Shown here: in pieces, positions 21,149 through 32,609 of the stretch
Layout: each line of letters begins with the position of its first letter
How positions within the stretch are numbered: position 1 is the first letter of the stretch
Assembly: GCA_026874595.1 (NCBI GenBank)
Contig: CM049319.1
Location: forward strand, 54,202,917-54,266,916
Length of the DNA: 64,000 nucleotides
Direction of reading: 5' to 3'
Origin: Sipunculus nudus
Lineage: Eukaryota; Annelida; Sipuncula; Golfingiida; Sipunculidae
Made by a program: the position numbers and the translations under genes
Notes under the pieces: model-generated
The model's input: only the letters and a program-made list of their open reading frames with translations
Told to the model about the DNA's origin: nothing
The model's database searches: none

Positions 21149-21190
21149 AATGCAAAATTGTAATCAGTCGTTCAGTTCATTGACAATTAT
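21149..21190 (-). other. Candidate esterase 5' UTR, with upstream splice acceptor
   Basis: On the minus strand the 42 bases before the ATG are preceded by TTTATTTCAG (AG at 21192-21191), a good acceptor. This implies at least one noncoding exon further upstream (above 21200). No promoter could be placed. Confidence 0.45.
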
Positions 21191-24100
21191 CTGAAATAAA
21201 AATAACTAAGAACTCCGTAAAATGAAAAAAATGAATGTATGAAGAAATACTCTCTACAAACGTATCTTCCCCTCATTAACAAATTTATTACGAGCAGACG
21301 ACAGAAGATTAGATTTGTTATTTGTGCAGTATTTAAGGTGGTATTGATCATGATCAAGGACTATGTATACAGGTTATACGATGACCGTATTTAGCTATGC
21401 GAATTTACGAGACGGTTTTCCACAATATTGGACATATGAATTGTTTGTAGGACACTTTGAGGAACCATTCTGAAAGGAAAACAAGAAATCATCACGGTTT
21501 AATTGTTCCTTACGAAGAAATAATTAATAATTTGAGTATATTTTAATTAATTATCTGAAGCAACATAATCTTCTGTCGTTTGCAAATCTCTAGTCAGTCT
21601 TATTTAACGCTAGGTGTCCTTACTGGGCGTGTTATAATTATGACCGGAGGCCATTTTGGCGACCCCCAGATGTTGTAAACACTTGGATATAAACAAAACG
21701 AACAGCCTGTGCTTACTGGGATCGGCACTGTTAGGTCGATTTTCTGAAAGGTTCAAGTAATCTACATCAAATATCGGAATGGCCCCCTTTAAGAAATATC
21801 AATGGATAGTTATGTTTGAGTTGGATGTAAAAATAGCTTCACCTCTGTTTATTACTACCTTATTATTAATGCCTAAAATGCAAATTAGTGATGTATGTAT
21901 GTATGTGTGCTTGTCATCATGTTATACACACACACACACACACACATGTTTATCATGCATACCCTGGAATCTCAGAAGAAGAAAAAAATCTGTCGCTGTT
22001 GTCAATGTCTTAAGCGGCCCTCACATGTCAGCGTTTTCCTCGCATGTTTATCACGTTTTTGCTCGCGACATAAAATCGAATAAAAACGTTTGACCAAATC
22101 GCATGACAACTCATAAAAACGCCCACAAACGCATTAGAACGCAGGTGACTCGTAAGAACGTGGACAGAAGCGCCATATGTTGAAACAGTGGGGATTGGTT
22201 AAAAATAATTCGTGTCCTCGCAGGCAAACGAGACAAACACGCATAGAAACGAAAAGAAACTCGAGGAAACGCACACAAAAATACAGCAAAAAAAAAAAAA
22301 AAAAAAAGCAACGACATTTGCATCCTTCTGTCAGTGGTCGTTTCTACTCGAAATTTCTTCCTGATAGATTGTTGGGCGACCGGGACTATTTGTCTCAACT
22401 TGTAAATTTTAAAATAAAAATTTGTAACATTTCATAATGTTACATCATGATCTTTTATTTATATTTCACGTGCGCACGCTTACAAAATATTACTTAAAAT
22501 TATTACTTATTACTCAGTCCTTGCCTTAAAATCATCCATGTTAATTTAAATTGCCTTGAAACAATTCTTATCCAACATATTCAAACGAACTACATTATCC
22601 TCTTCACTACATTTTAACCTATGCCGCTGGTGTTTGTAGAAGCCGATGTGCATTGTGGGTCAGATTACATACACCCTAACCAGCAGAGTCGCATTTTGCG
22701 AGTCCAGTTGTGCGCAGTGTGAGACACTTGTCACAGGGACGCTCCCACGCAGTTTTCACACCCCCCCCCAAAAAAAAAGGGGAAAAGAAAGATCCCACAT
22801 GAAATATCGTGAAACATAAAGGAACACTAACAACTCTTCGAAACGCCTACTAATCGCATGTCTTGAAAATGTGGCCTCTATATCGCATCCAATCACTTTA
22901 CAGCGCTAAAGAGTAAGAGTTCCTTTACTAATAGCACTTACAGCTCGCGTATAAAGTGTGATCGGTCAAGCTCGGACATTTACACGACACACACACAGCT
23001 GGCCCAGCTGGCCCAGCCGAGGCATTGCTTGATGTAAACAGTAACGGCACAACCAGTAACCCGGCAGCACTGATGTTTATAAAAGCCAGAAGAGTGTATA
23101 TGCTGTCGGTGACCCGACCAGCGCTGGATCAGCAGCCAGGGGGAATCACGACGGATTATTAGTTCCACATACACTGCCCTTGGCACATACATAGCCACAT
23201 TTTGTTTAAAGGCTGTTGATGCAGAACTTCATTTGTATCATTAAATCACCTATGACCCCGCCAACGCCCCCCCCCCCCTATTCTTCCTTTCTCCAAAACA
23301 CAACTCGCCAGCATAATTAAATTGACAGTTTTGTAAAATATACGAAATATCGCTTAATTTTATCAGTCAAATATATTTAAATAAATTTCAAAATGTGTTT
23401 TTAATACTCTTATAACATTTCGAAATATAGAAGGAAAATTCTATTGGTAAATATTTGCAACTTAATACCATAATTTCTTATTTGGCTGTTTTATTATTTT
23501 GCATGGCTTAATAATTATTTTTCTTCTTTTTTTTTTTTTTTGGGGGGGGGGGGACTTTGCCAAGAGCATGTGACAGCTATATGGATAAAACGGCGGTGCT
23601 TATACCAGCTTGTACAATGCTGTGCTGACCCCTGTTGCAAAACTCTACCCGGATAGTGTTCTTTAAATAATCCCCTCAATTAAATGTATATTATCCTCAA
23701 GTTTTACTTAGAGCATAATCAGTGTACGATTGGGACTGAACGGAAGGAACGTTCCCATGAGTGGTTGAACCCCCTACCCCCACCCCACCCCACCCCCCAC
23801 CCCACAAACACACACACCGCAAAGCATTCATCGAGTTATAAAGGAAGAAAATCCCGTGCAAGCAAACTTCTTAATTAACAATTTAGAGTTTTAAACACTC
23901 TTCCCTCTCAGTGATCTTTCGGTCCCATCCTACCACTTTGTATATAAAAAAGTTTTATCGTATTTCATTGCATACTCTCTGTGTAATTCTTGATTCATCT
24001 ATATATAGTTGTTCCTATTTTTCAATCAGTGCTAAAAATATAATTCATGTTTAAATCTTGTGAAATCAGTTAAAAAAGCAAAGAAAAAAGAATTCTAGTT

Positions 24101-25609
24101 CAAGAATTAAGAAACTTCAATGATCTTTTGGGCTCCTCCTACAGCTTTGTAAATTTTCATCGTATTTCATTTCATAATTTCTGTATTCTAATTGGTTTGA
24201 TCTATATTTGGTAATATTTAAAAAAAATAAATATAAGAATACTTCTTGTTCGTATTCAAATCTTGTGATAACACTTTAAAAAGGGAATTCTAATTCTAAT
24301 TACGTCACGTGAATGGAAGAAAACAGAAAAAAAAACTGTTCGTCATCGATAGTTGCTTTAAGTTGGCGTCTCAACATTCAAACATAAACTATTTTGTACG
24401 TGTGCATCTGTAAATATACCCTTGTTGCTTTGTCACAACAATATGTTTTTTTTTAGGATTTATTTTGTGGACTCCGCCTAGAAAGCTTGAGGGGAGGATT
24501 GGGAAAAACGTACATGTATACAAAATAGAAACAGCAGATCGTACATATAGGATAATACCAGTCAGAGTCAATTTAAACATGCCCCGTCTCATAGAAACCC
24601 GGACATGCGGAATGAACGTAATAAATTAAGTAGTTTCTATAATCATAAAAACTTGGCTTACTTGTTCATGCTTGGTGTGGCCAGTGTATCAGCACTGTGG
24701 CAGCCCCTGCAGTAAACTGTACCAGCTGATCGTCAGCACACACTTAGAGTGCAGCAGGTACTGGTCATCAGCCCCTCTCACATAAATCATATGACCAGCG
24801 TTATCTTGTGAGACCCATCCGGCTACACACCGCATACATGTACTGTACTCATCTCTTCCTATATGACCACGGCGACGGGCACGGATACAACAAGGTAGTG
24901 GCAGAAATCGGTGGTAAAATCATAATCATAAAAAAATTAACCGATGATCGTTTATTAATCGTTCATTTTATGTGCTATATGTATTGCCCTGAAATCTGAT
25001 ATAATTATTCTTAAATATTGACGGAATAAATATAGTCAGACTGGTAGCCCAAAAGAATGGACTCCTCGATTGCTTTTTTTAAGTGACTGACGCAATGTGG
25101 AGTCCATAGATTGTCCCTTCAGTTAACTCTGATTATAACACGTCATACACAACCGTGAGATTTAACATATATCTATTAATTAATGTTCAGTTCTTCTATG
25201 TGTATTGAATATTTGACCACTGAAAAACATTACTATTCTATTCTCAGTGCTATTTTGCGCCAAGTATGTGAAATTATGAACATAATAGTACACAGGGCTA
25301 ATGCATTATACATGCATTATTGTATACCCATGACAAATAAATCAGTTATGATGTTACAGGTGCGAAACACTAAGCATCTTACCGGGACACATTGAAGTGC
25401 AATTCCCTTGGTCAAATAAAAAATTCCCTTGGAACTTAAAATGGCATGGTTGCCGCCCGTTAATCACATTTGACAAACGGATGCGCTAATCTCAATGTAA
25501 TAAACGCTGGTGTTTGTCACCACCATTTTTCGAAATAAAGATATGCTGCATGTTCAGTGTTTTGTGCCCCGTTTTCCTAATGTTTCTGACAGAATAAGAA
25601 TATTTTACT

Positions 25610-25742
25610 TAGGATAATATGACTTCTTTAAATGTGCATACATCATCGTTTGTGATCGATTTTGCAAAAAAAATCATCGATTTAATCGATGATGAAAGAA
25701 AACGACTAATCATCGATATGATCGATTAATTGGCACACAAAC
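25610..25742. repeat. ATCGAT-rich dispersed repeat, copy 1
   Basis: Shares TTTGTGATCGAT, ATCGATTTAATCGAT and ATCGATTAATTGGCA, in order, with 51398-51525. Both copies are about 130 bases. No coding sense. Confidence 0.7.
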
Positions 25743-26744
25743 TACATAAGCGCATATCTAGTTTTACAAGTCTTAGTTAATTAATTAAATAAAAGCTCGA
25801 ATATTTATACCTTACGTTAGTAAATAACTTATTCAAACGTGACAGCTAAACTTTAATTAACTGAAATTTTAATCCGTATTCGGTAATATTTTGGATAGAT
25901 ATTATAGATTTCTAAAGAATGAGTAAGGAGGCATTTAATTTGGCTATATTATATGTGACGCGTTTAAGACTTTTCTATATTAAACCTTTTATGACTTGTA
26001 TTTAAATAGAAACCACGAAACTTATATCTGTGTTATTTAGCAATAAAAAAGGAATTAAATGGTGCTTATTTTGAACATGTTCAAACATTAATATTACGGA
26101 ATTATTGTTGATTTTAGTGATCGTTGCCCTTTTTCGCCTTGCTTCAGCCGGGAAATTGGCACGTACGGTTTGAGAAAAAAATGCCATATCTAATAAAAAT
26201 CGCATTGTTTCAACCACCAATATTCCTTTTCATAACTTTGAGACAACTGGGAACCAAAATAAAAATTTAACTCAAGTTACGAAAAAAATCCATAACATTT
26301 TTTGTTACAAATGTGCACACAAAATTATTTCGTGAATAGAACATTACTGCACTTAATTAGCACGTAACGCATCCTAATACAAATACATTTACATATATAT
26401 CCCCTTGTTTACCAATTAGGAGAGGTAAAATAGTGTTTATGTCACAACCACAGGACCAGTATTAAGGAAATTAGACTCGATTTTGTAACTCAAACCCCTT
26501 AACCGATTTCCGTCAGTAGCAAACTTGGTACATTGACACAGCTGGATAAAAAAGGTCATTTCTCGAAAAATCAGCCTTGTATGAAGTGCAAAAATTGATT
26601 TTCACAGAAAAGGGACCTCTAGGTAGAAGAAAAATATGGTCTACAAAAAGGGCAATACACCTTCAGGACCACGGAGGTAATAGGATTGTTCTAAATTTGT
26701 GAAGACTTCATCTCTAGTAAGTGGCATTCTAATTTTACTCTTAT

Positions 26745-26923
26745 TTACTACATACATACACACATACACAGACATACATACACCCTCACACATACATATA
26801 CATACAAACATACATACAGACGTACACCCACCACCCCCCATCCCCCACCACACACACAGCCACACCCACACCCTCATCCACCAACGCATGCACCCACACA
26901 CACACACACACACACACACATAC
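26745..26923. repeat. CA/CATA-rich low-complexity tract
   Basis: Runs of CATACA and CACACA. Both strands give open frames of low complexity, which are rejected as genes. Confidence 0.9.
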
Positions 26924-26953
26924 ATCAAAATGTTGGCTCCATTGGCGGAATAG

Positions 26954-27728
26954 TGTTACAGGTGCTCTTTGTATTGTGTGACACGGGCATAACTCGTGTT
27001 GTTGTTACATTTTATGTTAAATCCGTACTGGTTGAACTCTAGTTGTCATGTGAGCCTTGGTTTTCACGCCTGGTCGTGGGTCACGTGATGAACCGGGTAT
27101 GTGTAGAGACACACGGCTATGGATTTCTAGATAATTCCTGAAACGCGTGTTGTGCAAGAACTTGTAAGCTGTTCGAGAAGTGGAAAATTCCCGGCTTGGG
27201 GTGTGAAGGTATATAAAGGGGCTGATTTTTAGAACCAGGGGGGCAGAGCAGAGCAGATTCCAGCGGACGCAAAAGCGTGTGTCAGGACCTTATCCGACGA
27301 ATGCGGATATTATAGATTTTCAAGAACTTTTTCCTGGATTTTATACATTTGGACTTCAGTTTACTTACTGTGTTGTTGCAAGAACTTTCCACTGGACTGT
27401 CATTCTCCGAGTGTTTACATTTAAAGGAATTATCGTTGTGATGGTGTTGGTATCGAGGTATTGTACAATTATCTTTCTGTGTGATTGTACTGACTTGTTG
27501 CTGTAACGCTGTTTTACTGTAATTGTATTGATTTAGTGTATTCTATTGTTAGGGTTGTTTTAAGAATAAATTATAGTTATTTGTTAACAAAAAACCGCTG
27601 ACTTTTTTATTCGTTCCCCCAAGACATTTCACGCTGCCTAGTGTTACAGAATCTGATTTTTTAAATCTCCGTTACAGAATTTGTGTTTATCACACATACG
27701 TGATCTGTTTATATTAGGGTCCGTAACA
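26954..27728 (+). repeat. 5' LTR of the Gmr1-like element
   Basis: Begins TGTTACAGG and ends CCGTAACA, with TG..CA termini and a 6-base inverted end (TGTTAC/GTAACA). Contains a TATA box (TATATAAAGG, from 27210) and an AATAAA (27565-27570), giving a plausible U3-R-U5 layout. Confidence 0.92.
27210..27219 (+). promoter_or_regulatory. TATA box in the 5' LTR
   Basis: TATATAAAGG in a GC-richer context, conserved in the 3' LTR and in the solo LTR (47568-47577). The conservation across three LTRs supports a promoter role. Confidence 0.75.
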
Positions 27729-27734
27729 TAAAAT

Positions 27735-27752
27735 TGGGGGCTCGTCCGGGAT
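27735..27752 (+). other. Primer binding site, tRNA-Pro type
   Basis: TGGGGGCTCGTCCGGGAT lies 6 bases after the 5' LTR. It is the classical 18-base complement of the 3' end of tRNA-Pro, as used by gammaretroviruses. It sits where a minus-strand primer site is expected. Confidence 0.88.
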
Positions 27753-27872
27753 GCTTAATAGTTTTAAAATTTATTAGGCCTTGAGCTGGACATTGTTTTA
27801 TCATACATTGTTTACAAGATTACATAATGTTAACAGTACATTGCTGTGCAATTAGAATTAAAAAAGTTGGAA

Positions 27873-29149
27873 ATGCAACATGAGCTAGCATTTAAACAGT
27901 TAGAATTAGAAATAGAAAAACAGAAAGAAGAAAGAGAAAGAAATTGAGTTAAAACGACTGGAGTTAGAAAGACTTAAAGTAGAACGTAGTCTAAGTGCTG
28001 CCCCAACTCACAGTTTTGTGTTACTAAACATATTAGACTTCTGCCACCTTTTCAAGAAAAAGAGGTTGATAAATATTTCTTACACTTTGAGAAGGTAGCT
28101 GAAAATATAAAATGGCCTAAGGAAAATTGCACTATGCTGTTACAAAGTGTATTGACTGGCAAGGCCAGAGAAATTTATACAGAGCTTCAGTAGAAGCTGC
28201 TGCTGACTATGACCTGGTAAAACGGTTAATCCTGAAAGGTTATGAGTTAGTTCCAGAAGCTTACCGCCAGAAATTTAGAAATTAGGAAAAGCGTAAAAAT
28301 CAGACATACGTTGAATTTGCTAGGAAAAAAGAGCAGTTGTTTGATCGCTGGTGTAGTTCTAAAAATGTAATGAAAGATTATGACAATTTGCTCCAGTTGA
28401 TTTTGCTTGAAGAGTTTAAGCTCTGCATTAACGCAGATGTTAAAACTTTAAAGTGTCCTGAAACACTTGACATTGCTGCTCTATTAGCTGATGATTATTC
28501 ATTAACACACAAAATGTCCTTTACTAGCAAATCAAACCAGTCATTCACAAACAAGAATGTAACTCAGTATGGTCAAAAGAAGTTTAAAGCGCAGTCACCA
28601 AGTACTAGTAGTCCTGATAGTTCAGCAAAGTCCATTGCTTCATCTCAGTCCACGTCCACTGTGTCTAAGTCCAACAAAGACCAGTCATTTTCAAAGAAAA
28701 TCTGTAATTACTGCAAGAAGGAAGGTCATCTAATATCTAACTGCTGGAAACTTGCGAATAGACCAAATAGCAAACCTTCTGGTTTTGTTTCAAAAGCTAT
28801 GCATAGCATAGTACCAGAGCCAGGCTCTTTTCATGTAAATAAGGGGTACAACTCCTTTGTTGACTTAAATAAAGAGTATGATGCTACGGAGGCCCAAGTG
28901 CCATCTAAATCCGTAGAAGAATCCGTAGATTGCGGGGTAAAAACCTCGGTTGATTCCTGCGAGGGATTAAATAAGGCTAGGTCCTTTCAAGACTCCTGCG
29001 AGGAGTATTCTCTGTATAAGGTTAAGTCCTTTTATGACTCTTGCGAGAGTATTTCAAATGAGGCCAGGTCCTCTTATGACAAACAAAAGTTTGTTTCTGC
29101 TGATGACATTCCTCTGTTGACTCCCATGAGGAGTTTGGTAAGGATGTAG
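27873..29149 (+). pseudogene. Gag relic with SCAN-like capsid segment and CCHC knuckle
   Basis: Starts at an ATG with a charged coiled-coil segment that hits a stop at 27945. A shifted frame then gives a capsid-like stretch containing LPPFQEKEVDKYFLHFEKVA and GKAREIYTELQ (about 28034-28190). After another stop the longest frame (28337-29149) reads LFDRWCSS, LILLEEFKLCI and ALLADDYSLTHK, a pattern like the SCAN domain, which is known to derive from Gmr1-type Gag. A nucleocapsid knuckle follows: CNYCKKEGHLISNC (CX2CX4HX4C). The C-terminal part has repeated SVD/DSCE-type acidic motifs. At least two stops or shifts destroy it. Confidence 0.85.
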
Positions 29150-29324
29150 ATTCCTTAGATGACTCTGAAACAGAGTTTATGACTGACACCTTCAATGTCA
29201 GTTCTTTGTTTGATGAGGTTGAGGTAGTAGATTCCTCTCCTGACTCTGAAATGGAGTTATTTGAGCCATTCATACATGATGGTTTTGTATCACTTTCGAG
29301 TGATTTTCAGATTCTACCCCTATT

Positions 29325-29700
29325 AGAATTTTGAGGGACACTGGTTCAGGCCAGACTCTCATGTTAGCGAACACTTTGCCATTTTCTGATAGGTCTTTTA
29401 CTGGTGCACTTGCACTTGTTAATGGTGTGTTTTCAGACAGGCACACTTCAGTTCCGTTTCACAGTATCCATTTAAAGTCAGATTTGATTTCAGGGAATAT
29501 TACTGTGGGCATAAGAACTACTTTACCCTTTAAGGGTATTCACTTGCTACTAGGCAATGATGTTGAAGGCGATAAAGTGCAGCCTGTACCAATAGTGACA
29601 GAAAAGCCGTCACTTGATCAGGACACTGATCCGGAAAGTCAGAAAATTCCTGGTTTGCATCCTTCATGTGCTGTAACTAGATCTATGGCCAAGAAAAACA
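29325..29700 (+). pseudogene. Aspartic protease region of the Gmr1-like element
   Basis: DTGSGQTLM contains the retropepsin DTG/DSG active-site triplet, and LLGNDVEGD near 29550 is the usual downstream motif. The frame is open from 29331 and continues without a stop into the integrase zinc-binding region, so protease and integrase are fused directly with no reverse transcriptase between them. Confidence 0.85.
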
Positions 29701-29789
29701 CACATGAGGAAAATGGTCCAGATAATAACACTCTGGGAGTCACTAGTGACTCGTCTAACGACTCGCCCGTACAGGATGCAGCATTCTCA

Positions 29790-31075
29790 AGGTCAGAACT
29801 TATCGCGGAACAGCATAAGGACCCTGATATTTCATGTTTGTTTCCCAGGGCAGTTTCCAAGGATGAGCTGTCACAAAACCCAGTTTGTTTCTATGTAAAA
29901 GATGGAGTGCTTATGCGTAAATGGCGACCACCAGATGTATGCGCTGATGATGAGTGGGCCATCAAACATCAACTAGTAATGCCCAAAAGCTTTCGCAGTG
30001 AATTTCTAAGCATGGCACATGAGGCTCCCTTGTCTGGCCATTTAGGTATAAATAAAACTTATCAGAAAGTTAATACACACTTCTATTAGCCTAACCTCAG
30101 GAAAGATGTTGTACAATATTGTAAGTCATGTCATACATGCAAGATGGTAGGCAAGCCCAATCAGAATCGTCCTAAGGCCCCACTTAGGCCTATTCCTGCT
30201 TTCGAGGAATCATTCAGTAGGATTACTGTTGATTGTGTTGGACCAGTGCCTAAAACAAAATCTGGACATGAATACTTGCTGACAATTATGTGCGCATCTA
30301 CCTGGTTCCCTGAGGCAATACCATTGCGCAAAATTAATGCCAAAAGTGTTGTCAAAGCTCTGACCAAGTTTTTACAACTTTTGGATTGCAAAAATCCGTC
30401 CAGTCTGACCAAGGATCTAATTTTATGTCTGGCTTATTCCAACAAGTTATGCTTGAGCTAGGTATAAAACAGTACAGCTCTTCGCCATACCATCCTGAAA
30501 GTCAGGGCGCCCTCGAGCTTTTCACCAGACATTAAAAAACATGTTCAGGACTTGTTACTATGACACACACAAAGACTGGGATGAAGGAATCCATCTATTG
30601 TTGTTTGCTGTCAGAGAATCCTTTCAAGAGTCCTTGGGCTCAGTCAATTTGAACTAGTTTTTGGACACTCCGTTCGCGGACCATTGAAACTGCTCAAAGA
30701 AAAACTCTTGTGTGAAAATCCTGATTCTCTTACTTTACTGCAGTATGTCTCAGACATTCGCACTAAACTACACAATGCTTGTGATATTGCAAAGTCAAAT
30801 CTAAAATCTACACAAAGTAAAATGAAAACAGAGTATGACAAGCACACTGTAAGTAGGGCGTTTGAACCTGGTGAAACCTGGCAGACCTCTGCAAGCTAGG
30901 TATTTTGATCCTTACATTGTTGACAAGAAAGTCAGTGATTTAAATTACATACTGTTGACACCAGATAGACGTAAGAAGAAACAACTGTGCCATGTTAACA
31001 TGTTTAAACCATATTATGACAGAATAGCACATCAGATGTTGTACAAAATGTTACTGCTGACATTCAGTGTGGTAC
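29790..31075 (+). pseudogene. Integrase relic (H2C2 and DDE core), upstream of reverse transcriptase
   Basis: HEAPLSGHLGINKTYQKVN followed by CKSCHTC forms the H2C2 zinc-binding domain, interrupted by a stop at 30087. The core shows TVDCVGPVP (first Asp), then in another frame QSDQGSNF (second Asp) and PYHPESQGALE (catalytic Glu). The C-terminal part runs to about 31070. Several frameshifts separate the pieces, so no active enzyme is encoded. The family is Ty3/Gypsy type. Confidence 0.85.
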
Positions 31076-31099
31076 AGTAGGATTAAAAAACTCAGACGT

Positions 31100-31826
31100 G
31101 CTTAAAAACCTAGATGCCAAACTGTCACACCTTACCGCTCCACAACAACAAGACCTAAAAAATCTGCTACGGAATTATGAACATTTGTTTAGTGACATTC
31201 TAACGCGAATTAACATGTTAATTGTGCCATGACGTCGATGTTGGCGAGGCGAGGCAAGCGCAGTCAAGCAACATCCATATAGACTGAATCCAGAAAAGCA
31301 AACGTATCTACAGGATGAGATTCAATATTTGCTGGACAATGATTTAATTGAACCTAGTAACAGTAACTGGAGTTCACCATTTATTCTTGTGCCAAAACCT
31401 GGTGAAAGTTGCCGTATGTGCACAGATTATCGAAAGCTGGACTCTGTCACCGAGACTGACATGTTCCCGGTTCCGAGGAATGATGATTGTATTGATAGAG
31501 TCGGTAGCTCCAGATATGTCTCCAGGTTTGACTTGCTTAAAAGGATTCTGGCAACGAGCGAAAGAAGTGTCCGCATTTGTGACGCCGCAAGGACTGTACC
31601 AGTATAAAGTTATGCCGATTGGCATGAAGAACTCGCGAGCCACGTTACAGCGCCTCATCCATATGGTTGTCAAGGACATTCTGGGCTGTGACGCATATAT
31701 TGATGACCTCATCGTGTACAGCGACACATGAGAGAAACATCTTCAAATTCTTCGCGACCTCTTCGAGAGACTCAGTGAAGCACGTCTAACCGTCAATTAG
31801 TAAAATCTGAGTTTTGTCATGCACAG
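31100..31826 (+). pseudogene. Reverse transcriptase relic, Ty3/Gypsy type
   Basis: The leader LTAPQQQDLKNLLRNYEHLF is followed by the fingers region LIEPSNSNWSSPFILVPK and TDYRKLDSVT. The shifted frame gives QYKVMPIGMKNSRATLQRL and the catalytic motif AYIDDLIVYS (YIDD). Two frameshifts and a stop after YSDT are visible. It lies 3' of the integrase. Confidence 0.88.
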
Positions 31827-32500
31827 GTGACATTTTTGGGTCATATTGTAGGGCAGGGTCAGTTAAAACCTGTTGATGCTAAGATAAGTGCTATTTCTGC
31901 ATTTCCTAGACCAGAGAACCAAAAGCAAATAATGCGTTTTCTTGGTATGGTTGGATACTACAGGAAGTTTTGTCCAAATGTTGCTGCTGTAGCTGAACCT
32001 TTGATTAATTTGTTAAAGAAGAAACAAAAGTTTTCATTGAATGCTCAGTGTGAAAATGCATTTCAGAATTTGAAAGCCATTCTGCAAAGTTCACCAGTTT
32101 TAGCAGCTCCAGACTTTCCCGTACCTTTTAAGTTAGCTGTAGATGCTAGTGATACTGCTGCTGGTGCTGTGTTGTTACAAGAAAGCAATGATGGCATTGA
32201 TCATCCAATTTGTTATTTCTCAAGAAAGTTTAATGCAAACCAGAAAAAGTACTCCACTATTGAAAAAGAATGTTTGGCTTTGATTTTGGCGTTGCAACAT
32301 TTTGAAGTTTATGGTACTTCATCAGGCAGGCCTATCATTGTCTTCAGTGATCACAATCCACCACGTTCATGAACAAGTTGAAGTGTAATAATCAAAGATT
32401 GTTGAGATGGAGTCTGTTCTTACAGGATTACAATCTTGATATCATACACATTAAAGGGAAAGACAATGTACTTGCTGATTGTTTCCCGAGATTTTTATGA
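31827..32500 (+). pseudogene. RT connection and RNase H relic
   Basis: The open frame begins TFLGHIVGQGQLKPVD and FLGMVGYYRKFCPN. RNase H motifs follow: LAVDASDTAAGAVL (first Asp), STIEKECLALILAL (Glu) and VFSDHNP (Asp). It breaks at 32370, but other frames continue with the usual HIKGKDNVLADCFPR ending before the purine tract. Confidence 0.88.
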
Positions 32501-32609
32501 AATGTTGTAAACAGGATGTTTATGTAATGTTGTAAATAGGATGATTTTTGAGATATTTAGTGACTGTGATTTTCTCGGAAAACTTTCTTTTTTCTTACAG
32601 GAGGGGGAG

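Larger units (their letters stand above)
21200..26953. other. Gene-free interval upstream of the esterase
   Basis: AT-rich, with short low-complexity frames only. It contains a (CA)n near 21918, a poly-A at 22288, a C-run near 22761, a poly-T/poly-G at 23525-23552, a repeat shared with 59855-59970 (21676-21790), an ATCGAT-rich repeat (25610-25742) and CA-rich sequence at 26745-26923. The esterase promoter must lie in its left part, but I could not identify it. Confidence 0.6.

Noticed and set aside
22111-22437. Basic frames around a poly-A tract
   Set aside because: Lys/Phe runs come from the homopolymer; the surrounding region looks like a decayed A-rich repeat with scattered AAACG words.
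26641-26953. Cys/Val-rich and His/Thr-rich frames on opposite strands
   Set aside because: Both derive from CA/CATA simple repeats.
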